From Kofleriaceae bacterium (GTDB taxonomy: Bacteria; Myxococcota_A; Polyangia; Haliangiales; Haliangiaceae), in NCBI GenBank assembly GCA_022842285.1, contig JALHPV010000019.1, forward strand, positions 1-45,679: 45,679 bases of DNA, written 5' to 3'. The translations under genes and the position numbers were made by a program. Positions 9,307-18,269 of this stretch are shown here, one piece after another; position 1 is the first letter of the stretch; each line of letters opens with the position of its first letter. Below the pieces are notes generated by a model. That model was not told where the DNA came from. It was given only the letters and a program-made list of their open reading frames with translations, and did not search any database.

Positions 9307-10172
9307 GCGCGACCGTCGAGGACCATGACGGTGAAGAGCACCGGCAGATAGACGATCGAGACGAGGAAGACGTTACGCGCCCACTTCGCGGCGCCCGCGC
9401 GGAGGCCGCTGAAGGCCTGCACGAGGACGAGGCCACCGAGCAGGGCCGCGGTGAGCGCGTAGATGTCGCCGGCCACGCCGAGCGGCACGAGGAGCATGCT
9501 CGCGATGACCTGTACGAGCAGGTAGACCGCGATCTCGATGCGGGCGCGCGTCCAGCCGTGGGAGCCAGGCAGCGTCTTCAAGCCGGCGGCGTCGTAGTCG
9601 CGCTGGCGGTACATCGCGATGGCGTGGAAGTGCGGCGTCTGCCACACGAACAGCACCGCGAAGACAGCGAGGCCCCCCAGCTCGATGCGGCCCATCGCGG
9701 CGGTCCACCCCATGAGCGCGGGCATCGCGCCGGGGATCCCCCCGACCCAGACGGCCCAGTGCGAACGCTGCTTCATCGGCGTGTAGACGCCCACGTAGAG
9801 GAGGAGGGCGAGGAGGCCGAGGGCGGCGGTCACGATGTTGACCATCGCGAGCGCGGGGATGGCGAGGGCGCCGAGCAGGGTGCCGAAGGCGAGCGCCGTC
9901 GAGGGCGCGATGCGGCCCTGCGGGAGGGGGCGCTGACGGGTGCGCGCCATCAGGCAGTCGATGTCGCGCTCGAGCCACATGTTGAGGGTGTTCGCCGCCC
10001 CGACGATGAGCGCGGTGCCGACGAGGAGCCAGAGCGTGACGCTCGTCGACGGCGTCACCGGCGCGAGCGAGACGCCGCCCGCGGCCGTGAGGAGCGCCAT
10101 CACCATGATGCGTGGCTTCACGAGCGACACGAGGTCGCGCGTACCGGCGAGCGAGATCGATCGGGTGTTCAT
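9303..10172 (-). CDS. ctaB: Heme O synthase (protoheme IX farnesyltransferase)
   Basis: 289 aa from ATG 10172 (MNTRSISLAGTRDL); the frame stays open far upstream over ctaA but shows no membrane or family features there. UbiA-type prenyltransferase motifs are present: LVKPRIMVMALLTAAGG, AANTLNMWLERDIDCLMART (the N-x-x-x-D-x-x-x-D Mg-diphosphate site) and RQRPLPQGRI. VWQTPHFHAIAMYRQRDYDA is characteristic of CtaB/CyoE. About eight to nine hydrophobic spans can be seen. It farnesylates heme b to heme o in the inner membrane, the precursor for heme a. It overlaps ctaA upstream and the DUF420 gene downstream by 4 bp each, so translation is likely coupled along the operon. Confidence 0.96.
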   Translation of the reverse strand: MNTRSISLAGTRDLVSLVKPRIMVMALLTAAGGVSLAPVTPSTSVTLWLLVGTALIVGAANTLNMWLERDIDCLMARTRQRPLPQGRIAPSTALAFGTLLGALAIPALAMVNIVTAALGLLALLLYVGVYTPMKQRSHWAVWVGGIPGAMPALMGWTAAMGRIELGGLAVFAVLFVWQTPHFHAIAMYRQRDYDAAGLKTLPGSHGWTRARIEIAVYLLVQVIASMLLVPLGVAGDIYALTAALLGGLVLVQAFSGLRAGAAKWARNVFLVSIVYLPVLFTVMVLDGRA

Positions 10173-11116
10173 GGGGACACCAGCGCCGGCGTGAGGGTGG
10201 CACCCGCCGAGGACGAGCGCGTGGTCGCGGACCGCGGCCGGGTGAGCAGGAGCGCCGAGATCCAGAGGGCCCACAACGCGGTCGCGCCTGCGAAGTGACC
10301 GACGGCGACGGGCACGCTGCGAAGGGTCATGACGGTCGCGATGCCGAGGGCGATCTGGCCGAGCACGAGGATCGGGGCGAGGATGGCCAGCGCCGACAAC
10401 CCGGGCCAGCTGCCGGCGGCGCGCAGGACCTGGACGGCGGCAGCGATCGTGACGAGCCCGACGATGACGCCGAACCCGCGGTGGATCATGTGGAGCTTCT
10501 GGATGCCGGCCTCGGGGAACCAGCCCCCGCCGATGTTGCACGTCGGCATACCGACGCAGGCGAGGGCGGCGCCGTGGTGCCGGACGAGGGCGCCGAGGAC
10601 GAGCTGGATCGCGACGGCCACGACCGCGACCTTGATCCAGGTACGAGTTTCTCCGAGCTTTTCGAGGCGGCGGGCGTGCTGCTGGAGCTGCACGACGCTC
10701 GGCGCCGGCCGGGTGCGGAAGGCGGTGTAGACCAGCGTCGCGAAGTAGCTCATGGCGAGCATGAGATGCGCCGTCGAGACGTACCAGGGCAGCTTGTAGG
10801 CGACGGTGATGGCCCCGAGGAGGGCCTGGGTGGCGACCATGCCGCCGAGCAGCCACGCGAGCTTCGTGAGCTCCGGACGGCGGCGGATGAGCAGGACGGT
10901 CAGGATGATCTGAAGCAATCCAACGGTCTGCGCGGCCAGCCGGTGGCCGTGCTCGTACAGGACGCCCCCCGTCATCTCGGGGAAGAACGAGCCGTTGCAG
11001 ACGAAGGTCGGCTCCTTGCACGCGAGGCTCGACCCGGTCGCGTTCACCGTCCCACCGATGATCAAAAGCAGGAACGTCGCGAAGGCGACGATCTTGCTCA
11101 GGCGGTGCTCCAACAT
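10169..11116 (-). CDS. ctaA: Heme A synthase (COX15/CtaA family)
   Basis: About 315 aa from ATG 11116 (MLEHRLSKIVAFATF); an in-frame ATG at 11152 would add a soluble 12-residue leader. There are eight hydrophobic spans in two halves. Conserved histidine motifs include YEHGHRLAAQTVG, VSTAHLMLAMSY, KLHMIHRGFGV and VAVGHFAGATALWAL. Cys pairs in the periplasmic loops (SSLACKEPTFVCNG and ALACVGMPTCN) match bacterial CtaA. It oxidises heme o to heme a for aa3-type cytochrome oxidase. It heads the ctaA-ctaB-DUF420 operon and is divergent from the kinase/pseudokinase gene; about 100 bp between them holds both promoters. Confidence 0.95.
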   Translation of the reverse strand: MLEHRLSKIVAFATFLLLIIGGTVNATGSSLACKEPTFVCNGSFFPEMTGGVLYEHGHRLAAQTVGLLQIILTVLLIRRRPELTKLAWLLGGMVATQALLGAITVAYKLPWYVSTAHLMLAMSYFATLVYTAFRTRPAPSVVQLQQHARRLEKLGETRTWIKVAVVAVAIQLVLGALVRHHGAALACVGMPTCNIGGGWFPEAGIQKLHMIHRGFGVIVGLVTIAAAVQVLRAAGSWPGLSALAILAPILVLGQIALGIATVMTLRSVPVAVGHFAGATALWALWISALLLTRPRSATTRSSSAGATLTPALVSP

Positions 11117-11219
11117 CGGCGATTGGTGGGTACCACATCTGGCCGCAGCCATAGGCGCGCCGGATGACGCTGCGACAAGACACCGCCCGGGAAGTTAGAT
11201 CCAAGAATCTCGCCGGGTT

Positions 11220-13205
11220 ATGATTTCGCCGCCGGCCCGAATGACCGCGTGGACTGAAACGACGTCGATCGGCACCCTGCGCGCCGAGGACCTGCAGCGC
11301 AAGAACCAGGTCTTTCGCTACAACCGGTATCTCTACCGGACGCTGGGGAACCACCTCGCGAGCGGCGGCATGGGCAGCGTGTTCGAGCTGGAGCGCCGCG
11401 ATGATGCGACCGGCGTCGAGGAGCCCGTCGTCGGCAAGGTCTTCCAGTCGAACTACCTCTACCAGCTTCGCACGGACGAGATCACGCGGCGCGATCACCA
11501 CAACAACCTCGCCGCGATGGCGCGCATCGCCGCGATCGAGCACCCGAACATCTTGCCGACGTACGTGTCGGCGCCGATCGCGGACAACTACCTGTTCGTC
11601 ACGCCACGCATGAGCATGACGCTCCTCGAGGCGATCCAGAAACACAACCTGACGCCGCGCTCGCGCACGAAGCTGCTGCTCCAGGCGCTCGAGGGGCTGT
11701 CGACGATGCACGCCGCGCGGCTCGTGCACCGCGACTTCACGCTGCGGAACATCCTCGTCGACGAGGGGGCCAACGTCGCCTGCCTCTTCGACTTCGATCT
11801 CGCGATGTCGCTCGATGACATCGGCACGCAGACCTATCGCAACTACTACAAGGGCCGGATCTTCGGCTCGCCTGGCTGGTCGGTCGCGCCCGAGACGATC
11901 GACCAGGCGCTGATGGACTGTCAGATCGCGACGTCGCTCGACATGTACGCGATCGGTGGGGCGATGCACGGGCTCTTCACCGAGCAGCTCCTCTACGGCC
12001 CCGCCGACGATATGTGGGCGCTCTTGATCCGCATCGCGGAGGGCATCGTCGTCGGCGGCAAGAGCAAGGTCCACTACCCCGAGGGCTTCCCGCAGCTCCT
12101 GAAGTCGATCCTCGAGGGCTGCCTCGAGCGCGATCCGGCGCAGCGCTACCCGAGCGTCGGCACGGTGGTGCAGCTCGTGAAGGGCGTCATCCGCGAGCTG
12201 CCCGACGAGCGGCCGAAGGTCCAGCGCAGGAGCACGGAGTCGGGGACCGACCTCTCGCGTCGCTCGAACCTCATGCCGGCGGCGGCCGACCCATCAGTCA
12301 CGGATGAGGTCATCCAGGCGGCGACGCATGCCGTCAACGAGTGGGGCTACACCGTCGAGCGCAGCCTCGGGCGCGTGCGTGGCCACGCGGTGTTCCTCGC
12401 CGCACCCCGCGCCGATCAGGTCGCCGACGGCTCGTTCCCCGATGCGAACATCTTCCCGAAGCTCGTCACCGTCATCGACCTGACGAAGATCGCGGACCCG
12501 CGGAAGTTCGTCGAGGACTGGCAGCAATACTTCTGGCCGATCCTGAAGCGGGTGCGCCAGGGGCTGCTGACCTCGCTCCACAAGGTCATCTACGACGCCA
12601 ACACGTCATCGCTGTTGCTGTTCACCGAGTACGTCGACGAACCGCGCTTCGGTGACCGCATCGCGGAGCTCGATCTCCACGTCGACGGCGCGCTGTCGCT
12701 CGGCTTCCTCGTCACGCGGCAGGTGGCGGCGCTCCACGAGCACGGCATGGCGCACCACAACATCTCGCCCGGCGCCCTGCTGTTCAAGGGAGCCGCCGCG
12801 ACGCGCACCGTCATGCCCGCGATGATCGGCCTCGTGGAACCGGCGATGGGCGCCGAGGCCATGGCGGAGGACTGCCGGGCCCTGGCCAGCATGGTCCTGC
12901 AGTGGCTGCGGCCGGCCCGCGTGGCCGCGCTGAACGTGCGGATCAAGCCGATCTTCGAGGCCCTCCGCACCAAACTCTCCACGTGGGCCTACGACAAGAC
13001 AGGCCCCACCCCGACCATCGACCAGCTCGTATCGCTGCTCTCCGATGGCCTCGCCCTCGTCGATTTCAATTTCTCGGTCCTCCGGGACTCCGGCGGCGAC
13101 TTGCAGGAATACACGCTCCTGCTCATCTCTTTGCGTCTCTACCACCTGCTGTGGCCCACCGCCGCGGCGCCGACATCACGTCGCGCGTCACGTGCGCCCA
13201 TGTAG
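11220..13205 (+). CDS. Soluble tandem kinase-pseudokinase protein
   Basis: 661 aa, with an alternative start at ATG 11241. The first kinase domain (about 40-330) has Gly loop ASGGMGSVF, likely ATP Lys in VVGKVF, HRDFTLRNIL (about 170-179), DFD instead of DFG (LFDFDLAM), VAPET in place of APE, and DMYAIGG. A second kinase-like region (about 345-620) keeps the fold pattern (TEYVDEPRFGDRI, ALHEHGMAHHNISPGALLF) but has HHN where HRD is expected and no DFG, so it is probably a pseudokinase. No membrane span was seen. The kinase role is inferred from motifs; the pseudokinase half may regulate the first. It is divergent from ctaA and is followed by the Bax-inhibitor gene. Confidence 0.85.
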   Translation: MISPPARMTAWTETTSIGTLRAEDLQRKNQVFRYNRYLYRTLGNHLASGGMGSVFELERRDDATGVEEPVVGKVFQSNYLYQLRTDEITRRDHHNNLAAMARIAAIEHPNILPTYVSAPIADNYLFVTPRMSMTLLEAIQKHNLTPRSRTKLLLQALEGLSTMHAARLVHRDFTLRNILVDEGANVACLFDFDLAMSLDDIGTQTYRNYYKGRIFGSPGWSVAPETIDQALMDCQIATSLDMYAIGGAMHGLFTEQLLYGPADDMWALLIRIAEGIVVGGKSKVHYPEGFPQLLKSILEGCLERDPAQRYPSVGTVVQLVKGVIRELPDERPKVQRRSTESGTDLSRRSNLMPAAADPSVTDEVIQAATHAVNEWGYTVERSLGRVRGHAVFLAAPRADQVADGSFPDANIFPKLVTVIDLTKIADPRKFVEDWQQYFWPILKRVRQGLLTSLHKVIYDANTSSLLLFTEYVDEPRFGDRIAELDLHVDGALSLGFLVTRQVAALHEHGMAHHNISPGALLFKGAAATRTVMPAMIGLVEPAMGAEAMAEDCRALASMVLQWLRPARVAALNVRIKPIFEALRTKLSTWAYDKTGPTPTIDQLVSLLSDGLALVDFNFSVLRDSGGDLQEYTLLLISLRLYHLLWPTAAAPTSRRASRAPM

Positions 13206-13275
13206 GGCATCTAGTCAGGGCGATTTTCGCGCCGATCATTCGTAAGAGCGACCTGAACCCGGGGGATGATGAGTC

Positions 13276-14547
13276 ATGGCTGAGGATCCGAAGAAGACGA
13301 TGATGGGATGGCAGGTGCAGAGCCCCTTCCCTGGAGCCGCACCCCAGCAGCCGGCGTATGGTCAGGCCCCGCCGCCGCAGCATCCGTACGGGCAGGCCCC
13401 GACGCCGCCGCAGCAGCCGGCCCCGCCGCCCTACCAGCAGCCCGCGCCCCCCCAGCAGCAGTACGGTGGCTACCAGCCGCCACAGCCGCCGACGGCGCAG
13501 AACCCGTATCCACCGGCCCCGTCGCCGCAGCCGTCCTACGGTCACGCCCCGACGGCGCAGAACCCGTATCCATCGGCGCCGCCGGCGCCACAGCCCGCAT
13601 ACGGTGGCTACGCGCCACAGAACGCCTACGGTGCGCCGGCCGCGCCGGCCGCGCCGAACCCGTACGGCCAGCAGCCGCCGACGGCGCAGAACCCGTACGG
13701 CCAGGCCGATCACGGCGCGACGGCGCAGAACCCGTATCCGCCCGCGCCCGCGTGGAACCCCGAGCCGGACTCGCAGTCCGGCGGCTTCCACGGCAAGGGT
13801 GAGCGCAAGATCGCGGGCGCCGACGCCACCGTCGGGGTCTCGAACCGCGTCACGTTCATCAAGAAGACCTACGCGCTGCTGCTCGTCTCGATCCTCGCGT
13901 TCGCGGGGCTGCTCTGGTGCTTCTTCAAGATCCCCTTCCTCTTCAACAAGGTCTCGATCCCGCTCACCGAGTTCGCGATCATGGGCCCGCGGTGGCACTG
14001 GGGCGTCGTTCTCGCCGCCTTCGTCGGCGCGAGCGCGATGGCGACCTACTTCGCCAAGCACACGCAGAGCAAGGTGGTCCAGTACCTCGGCCTCGGCCTC
14101 TACGTGCTGGCCGAGTCGATCATCTTCATCCCGCTGCTGATGATCGTGCAGCTCGTGACCGCGAACATCATCGCGAAGGGTGGCTCTGATCCGAACATCA
14201 TCCGTGACGCTGCCTTCTGCACGGTCGGCATCTTCGCGGCGCTCTCGGCCGTCGTGTTCTTCATGAAGAAGGACTTCTCCTTCCTCGCCGGCGCCCTCGC
14301 CATCGGCTCGGCGGCCGCGATGATGCTCGTCATCCTGTCGCTGATCTTCGGCTTCAACCTCGGCATCGTCTTCTCGGTGGCGATGGTCGTGCTCGCCGCG
14401 GGCTACATCCTCTTCCAGACGTCGCAGGTGCTCGCGCACTGGGAGACCACGAGCCACGTGGCCGCGGCCCTCGAGCTGTTCTCGTCGATCGCCCTGATGT
14501 TCTGGTACGTCATCCGCATCTTCCTCTCGATGCGCTCCAGCGAGTAG
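13276..14547 (+). CDS. Bax inhibitor-1 family membrane protein with Pro/Gln-rich N-terminus
   Basis: 423 aa, about twice the usual bacterial BI-1 length. Residues 1-165 are low complexity (Pro, Gln, Tyr, Ala) with four TAQNPY elements and several AYGQ/SYGH/AYGGY elements, probably disordered and cytoplasmic. From about residue 185 a BI-1/YccA domain follows with seven hydrophobic spans. It ends in the family motif ILFQTSQVLAHWETTSHVAA, then ALELFSSIALMFWYVIRIFL. The family forms Ca2+/H+-linked membrane channels in the inner membrane; the function here is unknown. It starts 70 bp after the kinase/pseudokinase gene on the same strand, so co-transcription and phosphorylation of the tail are possible but unproven. 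It converges on hrpB with 12 bp between stops. Confidence 0.9.
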   Translation: MAEDPKKTMMGWQVQSPFPGAAPQQPAYGQAPPPQHPYGQAPTPPQQPAPPPYQQPAPPQQQYGGYQPPQPPTAQNPYPPAPSPQPSYGHAPTAQNPYPSAPPAPQPAYGGYAPQNAYGAPAAPAAPNPYGQQPPTAQNPYGQADHGATAQNPYPPAPAWNPEPDSQSGGFHGKGERKIAGADATVGVSNRVTFIKKTYALLLVSILAFAGLLWCFFKIPFLFNKVSIPLTEFAIMGPRWHWGVVLAAFVGASAMATYFAKHTQSKVVQYLGLGLYVLAESIIFIPLLMIVQLVTANIIAKGGSDPNIIRDAAFCTVGIFAALSAVVFFMKKDFSFLAGALAIGSAAAMMLVILSLIFGFNLGIVFSVAMVVLAAGYILFQTSQVLAHWETTSHVAAALELFSSIALMFWYVIRIFLSMRSSE

Positions 14548-14559
14548 AACCGATCCGAG

Positions 14560-17160
14560 TTAGTCGTCCACGAGCTGCGTCGGGTCCTCGGGCCAGGCGT
14601 GCTTCGGATACCGGCGCATGAGCTGCTTGCGGAGCGCCGGATAGTGTTTGACCCAGAAGCCCGGTAGGTCCTGCGTGACCTGCACGGGGCGCTGGTTGGG
14701 GGCGAGGAGGTGCAGCACCAGCGGCACCTTCCCGTCGCCCACCGTCGGTGCGCGCGCCAGGCCGAAGAAGTCCTGCATGCGCGACGCGATGTGCGGCGAC
14801 TGGTCCTGTTCGTACGTGATCGGCGCTCGGCGCCGCCGGGGCAGGGTGAGGTGCGTCGGTGCGAGGCGATCGACGAGCGCGCGGTGCTCGCCGAGGCCCG
14901 CGTCGAGGAGGTCGAGCAGGCTCGCCGCCCGCAGCTCGCTGAACGAGATGGCGCCATCGCAGGCCCGCGCGATGACGGCGGCGAGCGCCTCGTCGGTGGG
15001 GGCGGCGATGCCAAGGTGCGGTGCGATCTTCGCGACGAGAGCGACGCGGTTGCGCCACTGCGCGAAGGCCTCCTTGTCGACGAAGTGCTCGATGCCGTGC
15101 GCGATGGCTTGCTTGGCCAGGAGCTCCCCGGCCCGGACGCCCGCGCGCCGGGCCCCGTCCACATCGCGCGACTCGTCGATGACGAGGCCGTCGTAGATCA
15201 TCTGGGTCACGCGCTCCACGCGCTGCTTGCTCGGGTTCCAGACGAGCTCGTCGCGCTCGGTGATGCGGTCCAGGTACAGGTCCAGCAGCCAGTTCGCCTC
15301 GATGGCGCTCGCTCGCCGGATCTGCACGCGGCTCTGCTGCCCCCGCGACCCGGTCTCGGCGATATCGACCGCCACCATCAGCTCGGCATCGATCACCGAC
15401 GACGTGGGGGAGAGCATCGCGCTGCCTCCGCTCGCGAGGACGATCTCGTGGCTGCGCGGCGCCCGGCGCTTCCCCACGCGATCGGGGAACCCGGTGAGGA
15501 TGGCCAGCATCAGGGCCCGGTCCAGCGCGTCGTCGGTCTTCGGTGCGGGGGCGGTATCGCGGGCGAGCCGCGCCAGCTGCTTGGCCGTCTTGTCGACGGT
15601 GTGGGCGGTGCCGATATCGAGGCCATCGCGGCGCAGGCGGTCTGCTCGCAGCCCGTGCTCGCGCGCATCGAACATCGCGTCGAGGTCATCGATCAGGTCG
15701 CTCGGCGACGTCAGCTTCGCCGTGGCATCGCGCCCGCGTCGCTCGAGGCGGAGCTCCCTTGCCCCCGCGAGCGCCGCGATCAGGCAAGCCTCGCTCGCCG
15801 CCCCGTGCTGCTCCGCCTCGCACACGATGCGCGCGAGGCGCGGATGCACCGGGAAGCGCAACATGCGCCGGCCCAGCGGCGTGATGGCGTCGGTGATGGC
15901 CCCGAGGCGCCGCAGGATGTCGTCGCCGGCCGTGACCGCCGTGCCCGGTGGCGCCTCGTACCAGCGCAGGGCGTGCATGCCCGCCAGCCCCGCGCCGTAG
16001 AGCTCGAGCGCCGCCCCGGCGAGGTCGCTGCGCAGGATCTCCGGCACCTCGAACGCACGTCGCAGCTCGAAGTCGTGCTTCGCGTACAGCCGCACCACCC
16101 GCCCGGGCCGCGTGCGTCCGGCGCGTCCCGCTCGCTGGATGCAGCTCGCCCGCGATACCGGCTCGATCTGCAGCGACGGCAACCCGGTCCACGGCGAGTG
16201 CCGCGCGATGCGAGCGAGCCCGCTATCGATCACGCACACCACGCCGTCGATCGTCACCGACGTCTCGGCGACGTTGGTGGCGAGGATGACCTTGCGCCGC
16301 TTCGCCGGCCGCACCGCGCGGTCCTGCTCCTCGGCGGTCAGCTCGCCGTGCAGCGGCAAGAGCTCGAGGTCGAACACGCTCGCCACCTCGGCGAGGTCCT
16401 CCGCGCAGCGCCGGATCTCGCCCGCGCCGGGCAAGAACACCAGGACATCTCCGTCGAGCTTATCCTGGGCCACGCGCCGCACGGCCGCTGCGACCTGCTT
16501 GCCGAGCGGCCGGTCATCCGGCTGCTCCTGGAACTCGACGGCCACCGGAAACAGCCGTCCCTCGGACCGCACGACGGGGGCCGAACGGGCCCCGGCAGCG
16601 GCGCCGGAGGGCGCTGCGGTTCGATCGATCGGCGCGTCGCCGAGAAACGCCGCCACCGGCTCTGCGTCGAGCGTCGCGGACATGACCACGAGCGCGAGGT
16701 CCGGCCGCCGCTCGCGCAGCCGCGCGCACAACGCGAGCGCGAGGTCGCCATCGAGGTGCCGCTCGTGGAACTCGTCGATCACCACGCAGCCGACGCCGCG
16801 CAGCTCCGGATCCGCGAGCAGCCGCCGCGTCAGCACGCCCTCGGTCACGAACCGGATCCGCGTGTCCTTGCCGACGGCGCGATCGAACCGGACCTCGTAG
16901 CCGACCTCGCCGCCGAGGGCACCACCGCGCTCGCTCGCCACGCGGACGGCCGCGAGTCGGGCCGCGAGCCGCCGCGGCTGGAGCACGACGATCTCCCCGT
17001 CGATGAGCGGTGCCTCGCCGCGCCTCGCATCGAAGAGCGCGCCCGGCACACGCGTCGTCTTGCCCGCGCCCGGCGGCGCCACGAGCACGCACTGCCGTTG
17101 CTCGCGCACCGCGGCCACGATGGCCGGCAGCACGTCGTCGATCGGGAGCTTCGCGAGCAC
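14560..17160 (-). CDS. hrpB: ATP-dependent helicase HrpB
   Basis: 866 aa from a GTG at 17160. The reading [20 protein letters not shown] aligns in style with known HrpB starts, supporting this start. DEAH/RHA-type motifs: [12 protein letters not shown] (Walker A), [14 protein letters not shown] (DEFH), [11 protein letters not shown] (motif III), [14 protein letters not shown] (motif V) and [18 protein letters not shown] (motif VI). The long C-terminal HrpB-specific domain ends with [18 protein letters not shown] and [20 protein letters not shown], typical of the family. It is an RNA-dependent helicase whose physiological role is poorly known. The upstream region carries two identical palindromes and is shared with the divergent thioesterase gene. 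Confidence 0.96.
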   Translation of the reverse strand: MLAKLPIDDVLPAIVAAVREQRQCVLVAPPGAGKTTRVPGALFDARRGEAPLIDGEIVVLQPRRLAARLAAVRVASERGGALGGEVGYEVRFDRAVGKDTRIRFVTEGVLTRRLLADPELRGVGCVVIDEFHERHLDGDLALALCARLRERRPDLALVVMSATLDAEPVAAFLGDAPIDRTAAPSGAAAGARSAPVVRSEGRLFPVAVEFQEQPDDRPLGKQVAAAVRRVAQDKLDGDVLVFLPGAGEIRRCAEDLAEVASVFDLELLPLHGELTAEEQDRAVRPAKRRKVILATNVAETSVTIDGVVCVIDSGLARIARHSPWTGLPSLQIEPVSRASCIQRAGRAGRTRPGRVVRLYAKHDFELRRAFEVPEILRSDLAGAALELYGAGLAGMHALRWYEAPPGTAVTAGDDILRRLGAITDAITPLGRRMLRFPVHPRLARIVCEAEQHGAASEACLIAALAGARELRLERRGRDATAKLTSPSDLIDDLDAMFDAREHGLRADRLRRDGLDIGTAHTVDKTAKQLARLARDTAPAPKTDDALDRALMLAILTGFPDRVGKRRAPRSHEIVLASGGSAMLSPTSSVIDAELMVAVDIAETGSRGQQSRVQIRRASAIEANWLLDLYLDRITERDELVWNPSKQRVERVTQMIYDGLVIDESRDVDGARRAGVRAGELLAKQAIAHGIEHFVDKEAFAQWRNRVALVAKIAPHLGIAAPTDEALAAVIARACDGAISFSELRAASLLDLLDAGLGEHRALVDRLAPTHLTLPRRRRAPITYEQDQSPHIASRMQDFFGLARAPTVGDGKVPLVLHLLAPNQRPVQVTQDLPGFWVKHYPALRKQLMRRYPKHAWPEDPTQLVDD

Positions 17161-17168
17161 GGAACGGG

Positions 17169-17201
17169 CAGTGTCGCAGGGGTCGGACCCCTGCGACAGT
17201 C
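17169..17201. repeat. REP-like palindrome copy A
   Basis: A 33-bp element identical to copy B. Its core, 17172-17198, is a perfect 27-bp palindrome: arm TGTCGCAGGGGTC, one central G, then the exact complement arm. It sits about 9 bp upstream of the hrpB GTG. It could form a strong hairpin or cruciform. A REP-type repeated element is the best guess; an operator pair or a terminator-like element is possible. No T-tract follows. Confidence 0.75.
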
Positions 17202-17234
17202 CCGCCGATCACAAGCCTTCCAAGCAGATACGCT

Positions 17235-17267
17235 CAGTGTCGCAGGGGTCGGACCCCTGCGACAGTC
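17235..17267. repeat. REP-like palindrome copy B
   Basis: Identical over 33 bp to copy A, with palindromic core 17238-17264. The two copies are offset by exactly 66 bp, with a non-identical 33-bp spacer between. It ends 23 bp upstream of the thioesterase ATG. Both copies therefore occupy most of the divergent promoter region of hrpB and the thioesterase gene. Confidence 0.75.
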
Positions 17268-17290
17268 GCGTCCGCGCTACGTTCCGCGCG

Positions 17291-18187
17291 ATGTCCATCC
17301 CCGCCGTGTTCCCGGCCCCCGGCGCACCGGTCTTTCCGCCGGAGCACAGCGCGTCCGTGCCGGAGTTGCTTCGCTACGAGGACGTGGCCCAGGACGGGCG
17401 GCTCATGCCCATCGCGATGCCGTCGCAGCTCGGCGGTCTGTGGCAGCACGTCCTCGATCTGCACCCCGGATCGAAGGGCGCACTCGCGCAGGGCATCATC
17501 CCGATCCTCTCGCGCCTGACGATGCACACGGGCAACGCCCCCATCCGCGTGGACCGACCGGTCATGTCGACGAGTGGCTTCTGCCTGGCCCGCGACGAGG
17601 AACCCGGTGATCCGAAGCGCCTCTTCCTCCTCACGTGGACGGAGACGTCGGGGATCGGCGGCCGGACGGGACCGCCGCAGCCCGATGGCCCGGCGACGCC
17701 GGCCGGGCGCCTGTTCGCCGAGCACACGTTCACGCGACCCTTCGCGACCCCGGACTTCCGTCGCGTCACGCAGCTGAAGGTGGAGGGCTTCCCCGAGGTT
17801 CCGGAGCACCGGTACGCGGCCCCCGACGTGATGACGGCCTGCGAGGCGCCGGCGGGGGCGCGGTGGCGCGACGAGCTGGTGGAGGACCCGACGCCGATCA
17901 TCTTCTCGATCGACCAGACCGACTCGAACCAGCACGTGAACTCGCTCGTCTACGTACGCATGTTCATCGATGCGGCCCTGCGCCGCGTGGCCAGCGTCGG
18001 CGAGAAGACCAAGCTCCGCACCCAGGCCATCGACGTCGCGTACCGCAAGCCCTGCTTCGCCGGCGACCAGGTGCGGGCGCATCTGCGGCTCTTCGAGAGC
18101 GACGTCGGCCTGGGGGTGGCGGGGTTCCTCGCTGCTCCCGGGGACACGAAACCGCGCGTATGCGTGAGGTTGCAGCTCACCAAATAG
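17291..18187 (+). CDS. Hotdog-fold thioesterase-like protein
   Basis: 298 aa from ATG 17291 (MSIPAVFPAPGAP); the longer open frame upstream runs across the palindromes and the hrpB antisense strand. The C-terminal half contains FSIDQTDSNQHVNSLVYVRM, the D-x-x-x-x-N-x-H-V-N-x-x-x-Y pattern of acyl-ACP/4HBT-type hotdog thioesterases. It continues with AIDVAYRKPCFAGDQVRAH, a second hotdog feature. The N-terminal half (DRPVMSTSGFCLARD, LFLLTWTE) is probably a second, degenerate hotdog domain. The likely activity is hydrolysis of an acyl-CoA or acyl-ACP thioester; the substrate is unknown. No strong Shine-Dalgarno is visible. Confidence 0.75.
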   Translation: MSIPAVFPAPGAPVFPPEHSASVPELLRYEDVAQDGRLMPIAMPSQLGGLWQHVLDLHPGSKGALAQGIIPILSRLTMHTGNAPIRVDRPVMSTSGFCLARDEEPGDPKRLFLLTWTETSGIGGRTGPPQPDGPATPAGRLFAEHTFTRPFATPDFRRVTQLKVEGFPEVPEHRYAAPDVMTACEAPAGARWRDELVEDPTPIIFSIDQTDSNQHVNSLVYVRMFIDAALRRVASVGEKTKLRTQAIDVAYRKPCFAGDQVRAHLRLFESDVGLGVAGFLAAPGDTKPRVCVRLQLTK

Positions 18188-18255
18188 GGGGGCTTGCGAG
18201 CGCGCAGAGCGTGGCTATCGAGTGGGTGTCGCAACCAACCCGTTCTTCCCTACAC

Positions 18256-18261
18256 AGGAGG
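18256..18261 (+). promoter_or_regulatory. Consensus Shine-Dalgarno of the Hsp20 gene
   Basis: AGGAGG, 8 nt before ATG 18270. This decides the start in favour of 18270 over the in-frame ATG at 18222. It is the best ribosome-binding site in the window, consistent with a highly expressed stress protein. Confidence 0.85.
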
Positions 18262-18269
18262 ATTTCTCA

